This document shows, one piece after another, positions 22,669 through 31,413 of a stretch of DNA of 38,095 nt. How positions within the stretch are numbered: the stretch's first letter is position 1; each line of letters starts with the position of its first letter. The translations under genes were made by a program, and so were the position numbers. A model generated the notes under the pieces. The model searched no databases and had not been told where the DNA came from. It saw only the letters and a program-made list of their open reading frames with translations. The DNA is taken from assembly GCA_018971605.1 (NCBI GenBank), contig JAGXAL010000006.1, positions 1 through 38,095 of the forward strand. Reading direction: 5' to 3'. The stretch is from Natronospirales bacterium. Its GTDB lineage: Bacteria > Pseudomonadota > Gammaproteobacteria > Natronospirales > REEB76.

Positions 22669-25600
22669 ATGAAACGCTGGCATCACATCACCTGGAAATC
22701 CGCGCTGGGCTTGATCGCCGCGCTGATCCTGGTGCTGGCCGCCGCCGCCGGCCTGTTCCGCGCGTTGGCGCCGCTGGTGCCAAGCTACCGTGCCGACGCC
22801 CAGGCGTGGGCCAGCAAGGCGCTCGGCCGGCCGGTGCAAATCGCCTCCATGGGCGCGCGTCTCGGACTGCTCGGCCCGGAGCTGACGCTGGGACAGGTGG
22901 CGATTTATTCCCATGACCGCCGTTACGTGATCGTGGAAGCGCGCGAGCTGCGCCTGGGTTTTACCCTGGGCGCGCTGGTGCACGGCCAGTTTGCGCGTCC
23001 GAGCCGCGTCATCCTGATTCAGCCGCAACTGGTGCTGGAGCGCGAGACCGACGGCAATTACGCGGTGCGCGGACTCGAGGGCAGTCTCAACTTGGGCGCC
23101 CAGAAAACCGATTGGCGCGCGATTGCCGCCGAGGCCTTCGCACAAGACGCCGCGCTGCGCGTGCGCGACGGCCGGGTGACGCTGATCGACATGCGCAGGC
23201 CCGCGGCGCCGCTGGTATTCAGCAAGCTGCAACTCAATCTCGACAACAGTCGCGACGACCACCGTTTGTCCGGGCGCATGCAGTTGCCGGCCGAGCTCGG
23301 GCGGAGCCTGGCATTCAGCGCGCAGGTGCAGGGCACGGGTCTCGCGCCCGAAGGCTGGCAATGGCAAACGCAGGTCCAGGGCGATGCCGTGAATCTTCCG
23401 CAGTGGCTGGCGTATTGGCCGGCGGCAAGCGGGCGTTTTCAGAGCGGGCAATTGGACCTGCGGGCGGCGCTGTCCGGCGTCGGCCCGCGCCTGGATCAGG
23501 CCGAGGCCAGCGTGAACGCGCATAACCTCAGGCCCGTGCAGGCGGCGTCAGGCTTGGATCTGCTTGCCGGCACGATCACTTGGGCGCGCACCGCGTCCGG
23601 GTGGACGCTCGCCGGCCGTGATTGGCAGCTGCGCCGCGGCACGGATGTCTGGCCGGCAAGTGACTTTGATTTGCGCTATGCGCAGGGCGCCGCGGCGGAT
23701 GCCACGGCCTGGTCCGGAGACGCGAGCTTTCTGCGCCTGCAGGATGTCACGTTCCTGAGCACCTGGTTGCCGGCGGATTTCAGCACGGCCATCGCCCGCC
23801 TGCAGAAACTCGCGCCGAGCGGCGACCTGCAAGCCGTGGGATTTTCCGCGCAGCGCAGCGGCCAGTCGTTTGCGCAGTGGGCGCTGCGCGGACAATTCGC
23901 CAATCTCGGTCTGCGCGCCGACGGCCACATCCCGGGTTTCAGCGGGCTGAGCGGCACGCTCGCTGCCAATCAGGACGGCGGCACGCTGGCGCTGACCGGC
24001 ACCAACGCCACGGTCACGTTCCCGCACCTGTTCCGCGGCCCCTTGACTGCCACCACGCTCAAGGCGGACGTCGTGTTCAGCCACGACTCCCAAGGCTGGC
24101 TGTTTACCTTGAAAGATCTGAGCGCCGCCAATCAGGACGTGCAGCAGGCGAGCGCGCAGGGCACGCTGCTGCTGCCGGCCGACGGCGGTTCGCCGGTGAT
24201 TGACTTGCAGGCGAGTGCCGCGAACGTCGACGCCAAGAACAAGTCGGTGTACTTTCCGGTCGGCATCATGCCGAAAGAAGTGGTCGACTGGCTGGATGGC
24301 GCCATCGCGAGCGGCCAGGTGCCGAGCGCCAGCCTGGTGTTGCGCGGCCGCCTCGATGATTTTCCCTACGACAAGAACCAAGGCCTGTTCGCCATCCGTT
24401 TTCATCTGCTCCATGGCCAGTTGGACTACGCTTCCGGCTGGCCGGCCGTGAGAGACCTCGACGCCGACGTGGAGTTCAAGAACCAGGGCATGTTCGTGAA
24501 CGTGCAGCAGGGCACGTTGCTCGGCGACCAGATCGCGGGCGCCACCGCGGACTTCGTCGACTTACGCAACGGGCAGCTGCATATCCGGGGCAGCGCGCGC
24601 GGCGGCGCGGCGGCGGCGCTTGAATTCCTGCGCAGCGGTCCGCTCAAGGACCGCTTTGGCCACGTGCTCGACGGTTTGCGTGCCGCCGGCAGCGCCGACA
24701 TCAGCTTGAATTTGCTGTTGCCAGTGGAGCATGTGGGGAACTACCAGCTCGACGGCGAGCTGCAGTTGCGCAACGCGAGTCTTACGCTCACGGCGCTGCC
24801 GCAATGGCCGGTCAGCGATTTGCGCGGTATGGTCAAGATCACGCAGGAGGGCGTAAGCGCCAAGCATCTGCAAGCCGTGTTTTTAGGCGAACCCCTGAGC
24901 GTGCAGCTCAGCCCCGATGCCCAACGGGACAACACGCGGATTGCGCTCCGCGGAGGCATGCGGGCGGCGCAGTTGGCGGCGCCCCTGCCAGCGGCATTCA
25001 AACCGGTGTTCACGGGTTCGACCACTTGGCAGCTGCACGGTAGCTTGCCGAACAAGTCTGCGCAAAACAGCACGGGTCTGGCACTCACGCTGCAATCGGA
25101 TCTGCAAGGCTTGGGAGTGGATTTGCCGCCGCCTTTGGCGAAAGCCGCGGATGCGCCGGAGTCTTTTCAGGCCGTGCTGAATCTAGACGGCCGGGATCTC
25201 AACCTGCGGCTCGATTACGGTGAGCGCTTGCGCGGCCTGTACCGCTTGACCGACACGGACGGCAGTTGGCACTTTGACCGTGGGGATCTGGTGGTCGGCG
25301 GCGGTGAGCCGGTTTTGCCGTCTGCTCCCGGGCTGATGCTCCGCGGCAAGCTTGCGGAATTCTCGCTGCCTGTCTGGAAACCGTTTATCGCGGGCGGAGC
25401 TGCCGCGGCTTCGGTGGCGCCCTTGCTGCCCGCTTGGTTGCTGGGCGCCGACTTGGCTGTCGCGCAGTTCACGGGCTTCGATCAACATATCCGGAACCTG
25501 CACTTGAGCGTGATACGCGCCACGGAGCACTGGCTGTTGGACCTTTCCAGTCAGCCATTGGCCGGCAGCCTCCGCTGGCCGTTCCGGCCGGATGCGAGTC

Positions 25601-26520
25601 ACCCGATTGTCGCCGACATGCAGCGCGTCACGCTGCTGCGCATGCTTCCGGCCGCTAACCGCGCACCGCCGCCGAAGCTGAATCCGCACGACGTGCCGCC
25701 GCTTGAACTCAATGTCAAACAGTTTCGCTACAACGACATCGCGCTCGACAACCTGCACGCGGAACTCGAGCCGCAAGCCGAGGGCGTGAGTCTGAAAGCC
25801 CTCACGGTTTCCAGCTCCGGCCTGGACCTGCAGGCCAGCGGCCGCTGGACCGAACCGCCGCAAGGCGGGCAGCAAACCGTGCTCAACGTGCAGTTGCACA
25901 GCAAAGACGTCGCCCAAGCGCTGCGGGCGTTTGGTTTTGCGCCTGCCATCACCGGCAATAGCGGCGCGCTCGAAGCCGAGCTTAATTGGCCGGGCGGGCC
26001 GCTCGCGGAAATCCTGCCGGTGCTGAACGGCAAGCTGCACATCAAGTTGCAGCACGGGAGTCTGCTGGAACTCAAGCCCGGCGCCGGACGCGTGTTTGGT
26101 TTGCTGAGCATCAATGCGCTGCCGCGGCGCTTGCTGCTGAACTTCAGCGACGTGCTCGGCAAGGGCTTCGCCTACGATTCCATTGAGGGCAATTTCACCA
26201 TTGAAGACGGCGACGCCTATACCAGTGATCTGACGGTGAGCGGTCCGGCGGCGAAAATCAGCATGGTGGGCCGTACCGGCCTCGCCAAACACGATTTTGA
26301 CGAAGCCGTGGTGGTGCTGCCGAGCGTGGGCGCCACCCTGCCGGTGATCGGCGCGCTGGCCGGCGGCGTGGGCGTGGGCGCCGTGGTGTTTCTGCTCTCC
26401 GAGATTTTCAAGAAGCCGCTGTCGGCCGTGGGCGAAACCCGCTATCACCTTTCCGGAACGTGGGATAATCCCAAGCTCACCGAGGTAGTTCCGCCCAAGC
26501 CTGCCGCGTCCAAACCCTGA
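22669..26520 (+). CDS. yhdP: YhdP-family AsmA-like protein (outer-membrane lipid transport)
   Basis: A 1283-residue TIGR02099/AsmA-like protein. An N-terminal membrane anchor (about residues 13-35) is followed by a very long periplasmic region rich in repeated beta strands, then a C-terminal stretch, LPVIGALAGGVGVGAVVFLLSEIF, typical of YhdP. YhdP, TamB and YdbH form partially redundant bridges carrying phospholipid to the outer membrane. ATG 22669 gives the standard start (MKRWHHITWK); the track's start at 22516 lies inside rng. The rng-yhdP order is conserved. Confidence 0.93.
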   Translation: MKRWHHITWKSALGLIAALILVLAAAAGLFRALAPLVPSYRADAQAWASKALGRPVQIASMGARLGLLGPELTLGQVAIYSHDRRYVIVEARELRLGFTLGALVHGQFARPSRVILIQPQLVLERETDGNYAVRGLEGSLNLGAQKTDWRAIAAEAFAQDAALRVRDGRVTLIDMRRPAAPLVFSKLQLNLDNSRDDHRLSGRMQLPAELGRSLAFSAQVQGTGLAPEGWQWQTQVQGDAVNLPQWLAYWPAASGRFQSGQLDLRAALSGVGPRLDQAEASVNAHNLRPVQAASGLDLLAGTITWARTASGWTLAGRDWQLRRGTDVWPASDFDLRYAQGAAADATAWSGDASFLRLQDVTFLSTWLPADFSTAIARLQKLAPSGDLQAVGFSAQRSGQSFAQWALRGQFANLGLRADGHIPGFSGLSGTLAANQDGGTLALTGTNATVTFPHLFRGPLTATTLKADVVFSHDSQGWLFTLKDLSAANQDVQQASAQGTLLLPADGGSPVIDLQASAANVDAKNKSVYFPVGIMPKEVVDWLDGAIASGQVPSASLVLRGRLDDFPYDKNQGLFAIRFHLLHGQLDYASGWPAVRDLDADVEFKNQGMFVNVQQGTLLGDQIAGATADFVDLRNGQLHIRGSARGGAAAALEFLRSGPLKDRFGHVLDGLRAAGSADISLNLLLPVEHVGNYQLDGELQLRNASLTLTALPQWPVSDLRGMVKITQEGVSAKHLQAVFLGEPLSVQLSPDAQRDNTRIALRGGMRAAQLAAPLPAAFKPVFTGSTTWQLHGSLPNKSAQNSTGLALTLQSDLQGLGVDLPPPLAKAADAPESFQAVLNLDGRDLNLRLDYGERLRGLYRLTDTDGSWHFDRGDLVVGGGEPVLPSAPGLMLRGKLAEFSLPVWKPFIAGGAAAASVAPLLPAWLLGADLAVAQFTGFDQHIRNLHLSVIRATEHWLLDLSSQPLAGSLRWPFRPDASHPIVADMQRVTLLRMLPAANRAPPPKLNPHDVPPLELNVKQFRYNDIALDNLHAELEPQAEGVSLKALTVSSSGLDLQASGRWTEPPQGGQQTVLNVQLHSKDVAQALRAFGFAPAITGNSGALEAELNWPGGPLAEILPVLNGKLHIKLQHGSLLELKPGAGRVFGLLSINALPRRLLLNFSDVLGKGFAYDSIEGNFTIEDGDAYTSDLTVSGPAAKISMVGRTGLAKHDFDEAVVVLPSVGATLPVIGALAGGVGVGAVVFLLSEIFKKPLSAVGETRYHLSGTWDNPKLTEVVPPKPAASKP

Positions 26521-26533
26521 GTTTCATCACGCC

Positions 26534-26869
26534 ATGAAGCGAATGATCACCTTGTTGGTGTTTGCGATGCTCTGCGCCGCGGCATTGGATGCGCACGCCG
26601 GCAGCTACACCATCACCGCCGAGATGTGGATGCAGCCGCGCAGCGGCCAAGTCATGCTGCAGATGCCGCCGGTGCGTGCGGCCGTGGCCGACTGGATGCG
26701 CCATCCCGGCGGGAAGCTCCTGATCCTGCATTCCGGCGACGAGCAGGGCAGTCTGTGGGCGAGCGAGGTCCAGGATTGGCTGGTGTCGCTCGGCATTCCC
26801 TCATCCGACATCGGGAAGCAGGTAAGCGGCCAGGACGAAAATTCCGTCACGCTGGAAGTCACGCCGTGA
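26534..26869 (+). CDS. Small secreted protein of unknown function between yhdP and nit
   Basis: A 111-residue protein with a clear signal peptide (MKRMITLLVFAMLCAAALDA, cleavage probably after AHA). The mature 88 residues contain a strand-helix-strand pattern (KLLILHSGD, then a helix through EVQDWLVSLGIP, then SVTLEVTP). The layout is faintly reminiscent of half an OmpA-like domain, but the peptidoglycan-contact residues of OmpA are not evident, so I assign no function. It starts 13 nt after yhdP and overlaps the amidase gene by 4 nt (GTGA). Tight coupling on both sides supports a real gene and suggests an envelope role with YhdP. Confidence 0.8.
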   Translation: MKRMITLLVFAMLCAAALDAHAGSYTITAEMWMQPRSGQVMLQMPPVRAAVADWMRHPGGKLLILHSGDEQGSLWASEVQDWLVSLGIPSSDIGKQVSGQDENSVTLEVTP

Positions 26870-27681
26870 GCGTCCACAAAGTCGCAGCCATCCAGATGAA
26901 TTCCGGCGCCGAGGTGGCCGTGAATCTGCGCGAGGCCGGCAAGCTCATGGCCAAGGCTGCGGCCCAGGGTGCCGAGCTCGTGGTGCTGCCGGAGAATTTC
27001 GCACTCATGGCGAAGAACGACGTCCAGCGTCTGGCCGCGGGTGAATTGGACGGCAGCGGCAGTATTCAGGATTTTCTCGCCGAGAAGGCGCGTCATCTGC
27101 GCGTCTGGATCGTGGGCGGCAGCGTGCCGGTGCTGGCGGGCGAGGACCGGGTGTATGCGCGCTCTGTCGTTTACAACTCCAAAGGCGAACGCGTGGCGTG
27201 CTACGACAAGATGCACCTGTTCGACGTCACCGTGAACAGCGCGGGCGAGTCCTATCACGAATCCCGTGGTATCGCCGCCGGAAACCAGGTGGTGGCGGTG
27301 GACTCGCCGTTTGGCAAACTCGGCTTGAGTGTGTGTTACGACTTGCGTTTTCCGGAACTGTACCGCGCACTCGCGGCGCAGGGCGCGGTGTTGTTCACGG
27401 TGCCGTCCGCGTTCACCCGCACCACCGGTGCGGCGCACTGGGACCTGCTGAATCGCGCGCGCGCCGTGGAAAACCTGGCGTACGTGATTGCCGCCGCGCA
27501 GACCGGCCGGCACGCCAACGACCGCGAGACCTGGGGCCATTCCATGATCGTGGACCCCTGGGGCGAGGTACTGGCGCAGCGTGTGCGCGATCCCGGCGTG
27601 GTCATGGCGGCGATTGATACTGGCGCGCAGCAACGCCTGCGTGAACGATTTCCCGCTCTGAGTCACAGACGGGTCGGGTAG
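26866..27681 (+). CDS. Carbon-nitrogen hydrolase, Nit-type (deaminated glutathione amidase-like)
   Basis: A 271-residue nitrilase-superfamily amidase with the full triad: E43 (LPENFALM), K115 (YDKMHLFD) and C157 (SVCYDLRFP). The combination resembles Nit1/YbeM, which hydrolyses deaminated glutathione and so repairs a transaminase side product. Specificity is inferred from family resemblance. GTG 26866 overlaps the preceding stop by 4 nt and yields MSVHKVAAIQMNS, the expected N-terminus; the ORF-track start at 26626 is inside the previous gene. The same order, yhdP-nit-tldD, occurs in Pseudomonas. Confidence 0.92.
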   Translation: MSVHKVAAIQMNSGAEVAVNLREAGKLMAKAAAQGAELVVLPENFALMAKNDVQRLAAGELDGSGSIQDFLAEKARHLRVWIVGGSVPVLAGEDRVYARSVVYNSKGERVACYDKMHLFDVTVNSAGESYHESRGIAAGNQVVAVDSPFGKLGLSVCYDLRFPELYRALAAQGAVLFTVPSAFTRTTGAAHWDLLNRARAVENLAYVIAAAQTGRHANDRETWGHSMIVDPWGEVLAQRVRDPGVVMAAIDTGAQQRLRERFPALSHRRVG

Positions 27682-27684
27682 AAT
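27679..27684 (+). promoter_or_regulatory. Possible -10 element for tldD
   Basis: TAGAAT (5 of 6 to consensus), preceded by GGG and followed by TCG, lies 28 nt before the tldD ATG and overlaps the nit stop codon. No good -35 sits 16-18 nt upstream, so this is tentative. Read-through from nit is equally possible across the 30-nt gap. Confidence 0.22.
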
Positions 27685-27711
27685 TCGATACCTGTTTCGC
27701 GTGAGTTATTC

Positions 27712-29151
27712 ATGGAAAATCCTCTGCAAATCGCCAGGCAAATCCTGCTGACTCCGGGGGGGCTTGACGAACAGGCCATTGCGCGCACGCTCGACGGCAT
27801 GCTGCGTTACCGCGTGGATGAGGCCGAGTTGTATTTCCAGTTGTCGCGCCACGAGTCCTGGTCGCTGGAGGACGGCATCGTCAAGGAAGGCTCGTACAAC
27901 ATCGAGCAGGGCGTGGGTGTGCGCGCAGTTTCCGGCGAGAAAACCGGCTTTGCTTATTCCGACGAGATCGTGCTGCCGGCGTTGATGCGTGCTTCCGACA
28001 TGGCGCGCGCCATCGCCAAGCAGGGCGGCGCGAGCGCATTGCAGGCTTGGCACACGGCTGCGCCGCAAAGTCTCTACGCTCCGCTGGATCCGTTGCCGAC
28101 GCTGAAGGACGCGGACAAGGTAAAGTTGCTGGAGCAGGTGGACCGCGAGGCGCGGCGGCAAGACTCACGCGTCAAGCAGGTAATGGTGAGCCTGTCCGGT
28201 GTGCACGAAGTGGTGCTGGTCGCGGCGAGCGACGGCACCTTTGCGGCCGACGTGCGCCCGCTGGTGCGTTTCAACGTGAGCGTGATCGCGGAAAAGAACG
28301 GCCGGCGCGAGCAGGGCTACGCGGGCTGCGGCGGCCGCACCGGCTACGCGTATTTCCAGGAATCGGGACGCGTGCTGGCGCTGGCACGCGAGGCCGTGCG
28401 CCAGGCGCTGGTGAATCTCGATGCCGGCCCGGCGCCGGCCGGAAACATGACCGTGGTGCTGGGTCCCGGTTGGCCGGGGATTCTGCTGCACGAGGCCATC
28501 GGTCACGGTCTCGAAGGCGACTTCAACCGCAAGGGCACCTCCGCCTTTTCCGGCCGTATCGGCGAGAAGGTGGCGAGTGAACTCTGCACCGTGGTGGACG
28601 ACGGTACGCTCGCCAACCGTCGCGGCTCGCTCAATGTGGACGACGAGGGCACGCCCGCGCACTGCACTACGCTCATCGAGAACGGCATCCTCAGGGGCTA
28701 CATGCAGGACAAGCTCAACGCGCGCTTGATGGGCGTGGCGCCTACCGGCAACGGCCGGCGCGAGTCCTTCGCGCACTTGCCCATGCCGCGCATGACCAAT
28801 ACCTACATGCGAGCCGGCTCGCATGACCCGGAGGAGATCCTGCGCTCCGTGAAGGAAGGTTTGTACGCGGTGAATTTCGGCGGCGGGCAGGTGGACATCA
28901 CCAACGGCAAGTTCGTGTTCTCGGCGAGCGAGGCCTATCTGATCGAGGATGGCAAGGTCACACGTCCGGTGCGCGGCGCCACCTTGATCGGCAACGGCCC
29001 GGATGTGCTCACGCGCGTGTCCATGGTGGGCAGCGATTTGAAACTGGACGAGGGCGTCGGCACCTGCGGCAAGGAAGGCCAGAGCGTGCCGGTGGGCGTG
29101 GGCTTGCCGACGGTGCGGGTGGACGGCCTGACCGTGGGCGGGACCTCTTGA
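27712..29151 (+). CDS. tldD: Metalloprotease TldD
   Basis: A 479-residue TldD subunit, which with PmbA/TldE forms a heteromeric zinc protease degrading small unfolded peptides (microcin B17 leader, CcdA). The catalytic HExxxH is HEAIGH (H260, E261, H265), and a conserved [15 protein letters not shown] segment is near the C-terminus. Length matches E. coli TldD (481). The partner pmbA lies 4.5 kb downstream, beyond the peptidase and pur genes. Confidence 0.97.
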   Translation: MENPLQIARQILLTPGGLDEQAIARTLDGMLRYRVDEAELYFQLSRHESWSLEDGIVKEGSYNIEQGVGVRAVSGEKTGFAYSDEIVLPALMRASDMARAIAKQGGASALQAWHTAAPQSLYAPLDPLPTLKDADKVKLLEQVDREARRQDSRVKQVMVSLSGVHEVVLVAASDGTFAADVRPLVRFNVSVIAEKNGRREQGYAGCGGRTGYAYFQESGRVLALAREAVRQALVNLDAGPAPAGNMTVVLGPGWPGILLHEAIGHGLEGDFNRKGTSAFSGRIGEKVASELCTVVDDGTLANRRGSLNVDDEGTPAHCTTLIENGILRGYMQDKLNARLMGVAPTGNGRRESFAHLPMPRMTNTYMRAGSHDPEEILRSVKEGLYAVNFGGGQVDITNGKFVFSASEAYLIEDGKVTRPVRGATLIGNGPDVLTRVSMVGSDLKLDEGVGTCGKEGQSVPVGVGLPTVRVDGLTVGGTS

Positions 29152-29153
29152 AC

Positions 29154-29356
29154 ATATAACGAAGTCTTATATTGAAAATTCCTGTTTCTCTGCTAAACCT
29201 ATTTAACCCTTGGAACGTGCGCTCGATAACCGGACATAACCGGTCAGGGCGATGCGTACGCGGGTGTTGTTATCAGGGACTGTCCCTCTCTCTATCTGAG
29301 TGAGTGCGCAGAATGGAAATAATGCCTCGATTGCACAGCGGGTTAGCGGGTGTAAT
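29154..29356. promoter_or_regulatory. Palindrome-rich control region upstream of the S53 peptidase
   Basis: The gap after tldD (about 237 bp) holds an ATATAA/TTATAT inverted repeat with a 7-nt loop (29154-29172), two direct ATAACCGG copies spaced one helical turn apart (29226-29233 and 29236-29243), and a 13-bp palindrome AGGGACTGTCCCT (29275-29287). A TGTAAT hexamer at 29351-29356 could be a -10. No terminator follows tldD. These are visible patterns; regulation of the peptidase by a DNA-binding protein is inference. Confidence 0.3.
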
Positions 29357-29388
29357 TGGGGCGACTTTCATCTTTCGGGGGTAAGCAC

Positions 29389-31356
29389 ATGTTTTCCAAG
29401 AACAGATTGGTTCTGATTGCGAGTTGCGCCTTGCTGGGTCTTACTGCAGGAATCGGCCTGTCCGCAAACGCTGCGGCCCCCCCGGATGCCGGACCCACGG
29501 CCGCGGCCAATACCATCACCACCTCCATCATCCTGAATGTCACCGATCCCCAGGGGCTCGCGAACTACGTGCAGGCGACGCTCACGCCCGGCAGCCGGAA
29601 TTTCCACCAGTTTCTGACGGTGGGCCAGTTCCGTCAGCGCTTTGCGCCTTCAAATCGCGAGGTCCAGCAATTCGTGCGTTATCTGCAATCTTTCGGCATC
29701 ACCGTCAATAAAATTTATGCGGACAACCTGGATATTACGGTGACGGGTACCGCGGCGCAGTTGAATGCAGCGTTCTCCACCGAGTTGCATGACTACGTGA
29801 AGAACGGCCAGCGATTCCACCGTCCGGCCTCCAAGTTCAGCATGCCCGGCAGTTTCGCCCAACTGGTGTTGGCGGTGCCGGGACTGAGCAACGAGCCCGG
29901 GCGCTTCCATCCAATGAACCTGCGGATGAAACCCGCGGTCGGGATTCCAGGTCAAGTGGCCGGCCAGTATCCGGCGATGACCTGGCCGCAGAACAGCACG
30001 GCCACCGGCATTCCCGGTGAATACACGGTCGGCGATGTGGCTAACTTCTACCAGGTCAATCCGCTGTATCAGGCGGGCATCAAGGGACAGGGCCAGACCG
30101 TGGGCATCATGACCTTGGCCAATTTCCGTAAGGCTGACGTGTACGCGTATTGGAGGAATATCGGCCTCAAGGTCAAGCCCGGCCGCATCACCAAGGTGGC
30201 GGTGGACGGCGGCATGCCGGTGCAGCAGGGCGTGGGTGATGACGAGACGTCGCTGGACGTGGAACAGTCCGGCGGCCTCACGCCACAGGCCGACATGCTG
30301 GTGTATATCGCGCCCAACACCAACAACGGCTTCATTGACCTGTTCTACAGCGCCGCTTCGGACAACGTGGCAGATACCGTGTCCATCAGCTGGGGTTTGC
30401 CGGAAGAGTTCTATTTCGCCGCGGCCAACGGCGGCGTGGACTTCACCGGCCAGATGCTGGCGATTGACCAGGCGCTGATGGAATCCGCAGCCCAAGGGCA
30501 ATCGGTGTTTACCGCCGCGGGCGATTCCGGGGCCTACGATGCAAACCGCGGCCTGCCGGTACCTTATTTCAACCCGCAACTGACGGTGGACTATCCAGCC
30601 TCGGATCCGTATATCACCGCCGCCGGCGGTACCACCATGAAGGGCTTGCAGCAGTATGGTTTGCCGGATGGCTCCACGCTCAACATCAACATCGCGCAGG
30701 AACAGGTGTGGGGCTGGGATTATCTCATCCCGCTTTGCAGTGCCTTGGGCTATGACCCGGTGAGTTGCGGTATTGAATTCGGAGGGGGCGGAGGCGGCGT
30801 CAGCTCCTTCTGGCCCCTGCCGTATTACCAGCAATCCGTGTCCGGCATCACCCAGACCCAGCCGGGCCAAAGCCTGACCTGTAACACTGCGGCGGCCTGC
30901 GCGGCTTTGGGTCTGGCCGGCACGCCGCCGCAGACATTGCTGACGCTGCCGGCGGGCTTTGCGGGCCGCAATCTGCCGGACTTGTCATTGAATGCCGATC
31001 CGCAAACCGGTTATGTGCTGGTGGACTGCACCGACTTTCCGAGACCCGCCAATCCGGGATGTGCGGCGACGTTTTTCGGCGGCACCAGCTTCGTGGCGCC
31101 GCAGTTGAACGGCATCACCGCGCTTGTTGATCAAGCGGCGGGTTCGCGCGTCGGCTTGCTGAATCCGGTGATCTACACGCTGCAGTCGGTGTTCGGTTAC
31201 GGCAAATACACACCGTTCAACGACATCACCGCCGGCGACAACTGGTTCTACCCCGGGGTTCCCGGCTATGACAACGGCGCCGGCATCGGCACCCTCAACG
31301 CCACCAATCTGGCGCTGACCTATGTGTTCCTGAATTCCCTGGGATTCGGACACTAA
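29389..31356 (+). CDS. Secreted S53 (sedolisin/kumamolisin-type) peptidase precursor
   Basis: A 655-residue pro-enzyme. An N-terminal signal peptide (about 1-29) is followed by a pro-kumamolisin activation domain (about 45-180) with FHQFLTVGQFRQRFAP. The catalytic domain has E286 and D290 (ETSLD), oxyanion aspartate D379 (AAGDSGAYD) and nucleophile S567 in GGTSFVAP. The calcium site is near D612 (NDITAGDN) with GYDNGAGIG at the end. Sedolisins are pepstatin-insensitive acid-active endopeptidases, so activity in an acidic exterior or periplasm is likely. ATG 29389 follows a strong GGGGG Shine-Dalgarno; the track's start at 29356 would put 11 residues before the signal peptide. Confidence 0.93.
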   Translation: MFSKNRLVLIASCALLGLTAGIGLSANAAAPPDAGPTAAANTITTSIILNVTDPQGLANYVQATLTPGSRNFHQFLTVGQFRQRFAPSNREVQQFVRYLQSFGITVNKIYADNLDITVTGTAAQLNAAFSTELHDYVKNGQRFHRPASKFSMPGSFAQLVLAVPGLSNEPGRFHPMNLRMKPAVGIPGQVAGQYPAMTWPQNSTATGIPGEYTVGDVANFYQVNPLYQAGIKGQGQTVGIMTLANFRKADVYAYWRNIGLKVKPGRITKVAVDGGMPVQQGVGDDETSLDVEQSGGLTPQADMLVYIAPNTNNGFIDLFYSAASDNVADTVSISWGLPEEFYFAAANGGVDFTGQMLAIDQALMESAAQGQSVFTAAGDSGAYDANRGLPVPYFNPQLTVDYPASDPYITAAGGTTMKGLQQYGLPDGSTLNINIAQEQVWGWDYLIPLCSALGYDPVSCGIEFGGGGGGVSSFWPLPYYQQSVSGITQTQPGQSLTCNTAAACAALGLAGTPPQTLLTLPAGFAGRNLPDLSLNADPQTGYVLVDCTDFPRPANPGCAATFFGGTSFVAPQLNGITALVDQAAGSRVGLLNPVIYTLQSVFGYGKYTPFNDITAGDNWFYPGVPGYDNGAGIGTLNATNLALTYVFLNSLGFGH

Positions 31357-31378
31357 GTCAGGATTGCCGAAAGTACTG

Positions 31379-31413
31379 AGCCTCTTCCCGGGAAACCGGG
31401 AAGAGGCTTTTTT
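31379..31413 (+). terminator. Rho-independent terminator of the S53 peptidase gene
   Basis: A perfect 13-bp stem, AGCCTCTTCCCGG/CCGGGAAGAGGCT, closed by a GAAA (GNRA) loop and followed by six T residues. It begins 22 nt after the peptidase stop. The opposite-strand purK stop codon (31412-31414) lies in the T tract. Transcription from purK would meet the same stem but without a following T run, so it works mainly in the forward direction. Confidence 0.92.

Noticed and set aside
20883-22670. 595-codon minus-strand ORF opposite maf and rng
   Set aside because: It is antisense to conserved genes and has shadow-like composition rich in His, Arg, Gln and Leu with no recognisable motif.
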